Source: JABHVE01 sp047517625
GTDB lineage: Bacteria > Pseudomonadota > Alphaproteobacteria > UBA2966 > CAIVPW01
Direction of reading: 5' to 3'
NCBI GenBank assembly: GCA_047517625.1
Contig: JAKZSO010000222.1
Span: 1 to 7,146 of the forward strand
DNA: 7,146 nucleotides
Every line of letters begins with the position of its first letter. Position 1 is the stretch's first letter. The notes under the pieces are model-generated. The model ran no database searches. It saw only the letters and a list, made by a program, of their open reading frames with translations, and was not told the origin of the DNA. Shown piece after piece: positions 6,693 to 7,146 of this stretch. The translations under genes and the position numbers were made by a program.

Positions 6693-6974
6693 GGCTGGCC
6701 GCCGCAGTGGCCGTAGAAAGCGCAAGCGCAAGATGGAAGAATCCGATGTCTAGCGGATGGCTTTAGCCCATGACCGAAGAACCGAGCCCAGACGTTAGCA
6801 GCCCGGTGGGGACACAATTTCCAGGCTAGCGGTCGCGTCGGAAATTCAGTGGTGGCTATGCAGCAAGCCGTTATCGGGGTTACCAGCGCTAGACCCTGCC
6901 CTACTGCGATTGCCATCGCCAGCGCTGCGCGATAGCCTTTTAAGGTCACAGCCTTGGGCAGACAGGGGTAAAGC
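6693..6974. other. Gene-poor stretch with small repeats
   Basis: Stops occur in all + frames and no coding region is convincing on either strand, apart from the out-of-frame tail (to the TAG at 6751-6753) that the lipoprotein would gain from a slip at the G run. The 8-mer CCAGCGCT occurs at 6883-6890 and 6919-6926, and its core AGCGCT is palindromic. A small perfect hairpin lies at 6906-6919 (GCGAT, loop TGCC, ATCGC). No tRNA, rRNA or known small RNA was recognised. Confidence 0.35.
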
Positions 6975-7146
6975 ATGAATTGGTATCACGGTTCTAAAAA
7001 ACTAGGCCTTTATCCCCTTGACCCAACAGCCAAGGTCGGCATGATGGCCGGATGCGCTGCCAGCTATGGTTCGACCGCCTTCCAGGCGGAGTCATACTCT
7101 TATTTTGGCTGTCCCAGATATGGCAGTTGCCGGACCACATTGAAAT
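6975..7146 (+). CDS. Hypothetical protein, 3'-truncated by window end
   Basis: A frame starting at ATG 6975 stays open for 57 codons to the end of the window (MNWYHGSKKLGLYPLD at the start). AGGGG at 6964-6968 stands 6 bases before the ATG, a good ribosome binding site. The residues are rich in Gly, Ser, Tyr and Cys (Cys27, Cys46, Cys52), with no signal peptide or recognised motif. Third codon positions are roughly half G/C, clearly lower than in ligD or ku, so this is either a gene of different origin or a chance open frame. It is reported because of the good start signal; I do not recognise it. Confidence 0.35.
   Translation, partial: MNWYHGSKKLGLYPLDPTAKVGMMAGCAASYGSTAFQAESYSYFGCPRYGSCRTTLK

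Noticed and set aside
6620..6976. Open frame of 118 codons on the - strand at the gene-poor end
   Set aside because: It overlaps the 3' end of the lipoprotein gene, has no good ribosome binding site that I can see, and the translation is rich in Pro, His and Cys without a pattern.
7066..7095. GGTTCGACC, resembling a tRNA T-loop
   Set aside because: The flanking bases do not form the 5-bp T stem and no acceptor, anticodon or D arm can be placed around it.
1..7146. CRISPR arrays, insertion sequences, rRNA or attachment sites
   Set aside because: No regularly spaced repeats, transposase-like frames, terminal inverted repeats or rRNA-like segments were seen.

Overview
The window looks like chromosomal DNA from a GC-rich proteobacterium, probably an alphaproteobacterium. 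This rests on the GC-rich third codon positions, the PE-Lig-Pol domain order of LigD, and the sequence style of LigD and Ku; it is an inference, not a placement. All convincing genes are on the + strand.

Positions 1-4241 form a DNA double-strand-break repair block. It starts inside ligD, a multidomain ATP-dependent ligase/primase-polymerase whose 5' end lies outside the window. Next comes ku, the DNA-end-binding partner of LigD. Nine bases after ku is a 360-residue protein that appears to join an N-terminal BRCT-like domain, a MerR-like helix-turn-helix and four TPR units. A GC-rich hairpin followed by T residues closes the block. LigD and Ku together make the bacterial non-homologous end-joining (NHEJ) machine. 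The third gene has the layout expected of an adaptor or regulator for that machine and is the most interesting item here.

Positions 4242-6216 hold two independent-looking genes. The first encodes an NAD(P)-binding Rossmann protein of the extended/atypical SDR (epimerase-like) group. The second encodes a membrane-anchored Sel1-repeat protein that starts with TTG.

Positions 6217-7146 are gene-poor. They contain a small predicted lipoprotein (80 aa) that ends at a run of eight G residues, where a one-base slip would add a basic tail. About 280 bases follow with no convincing gene. A short open frame with a good ribosome binding site then runs off the end of the window.
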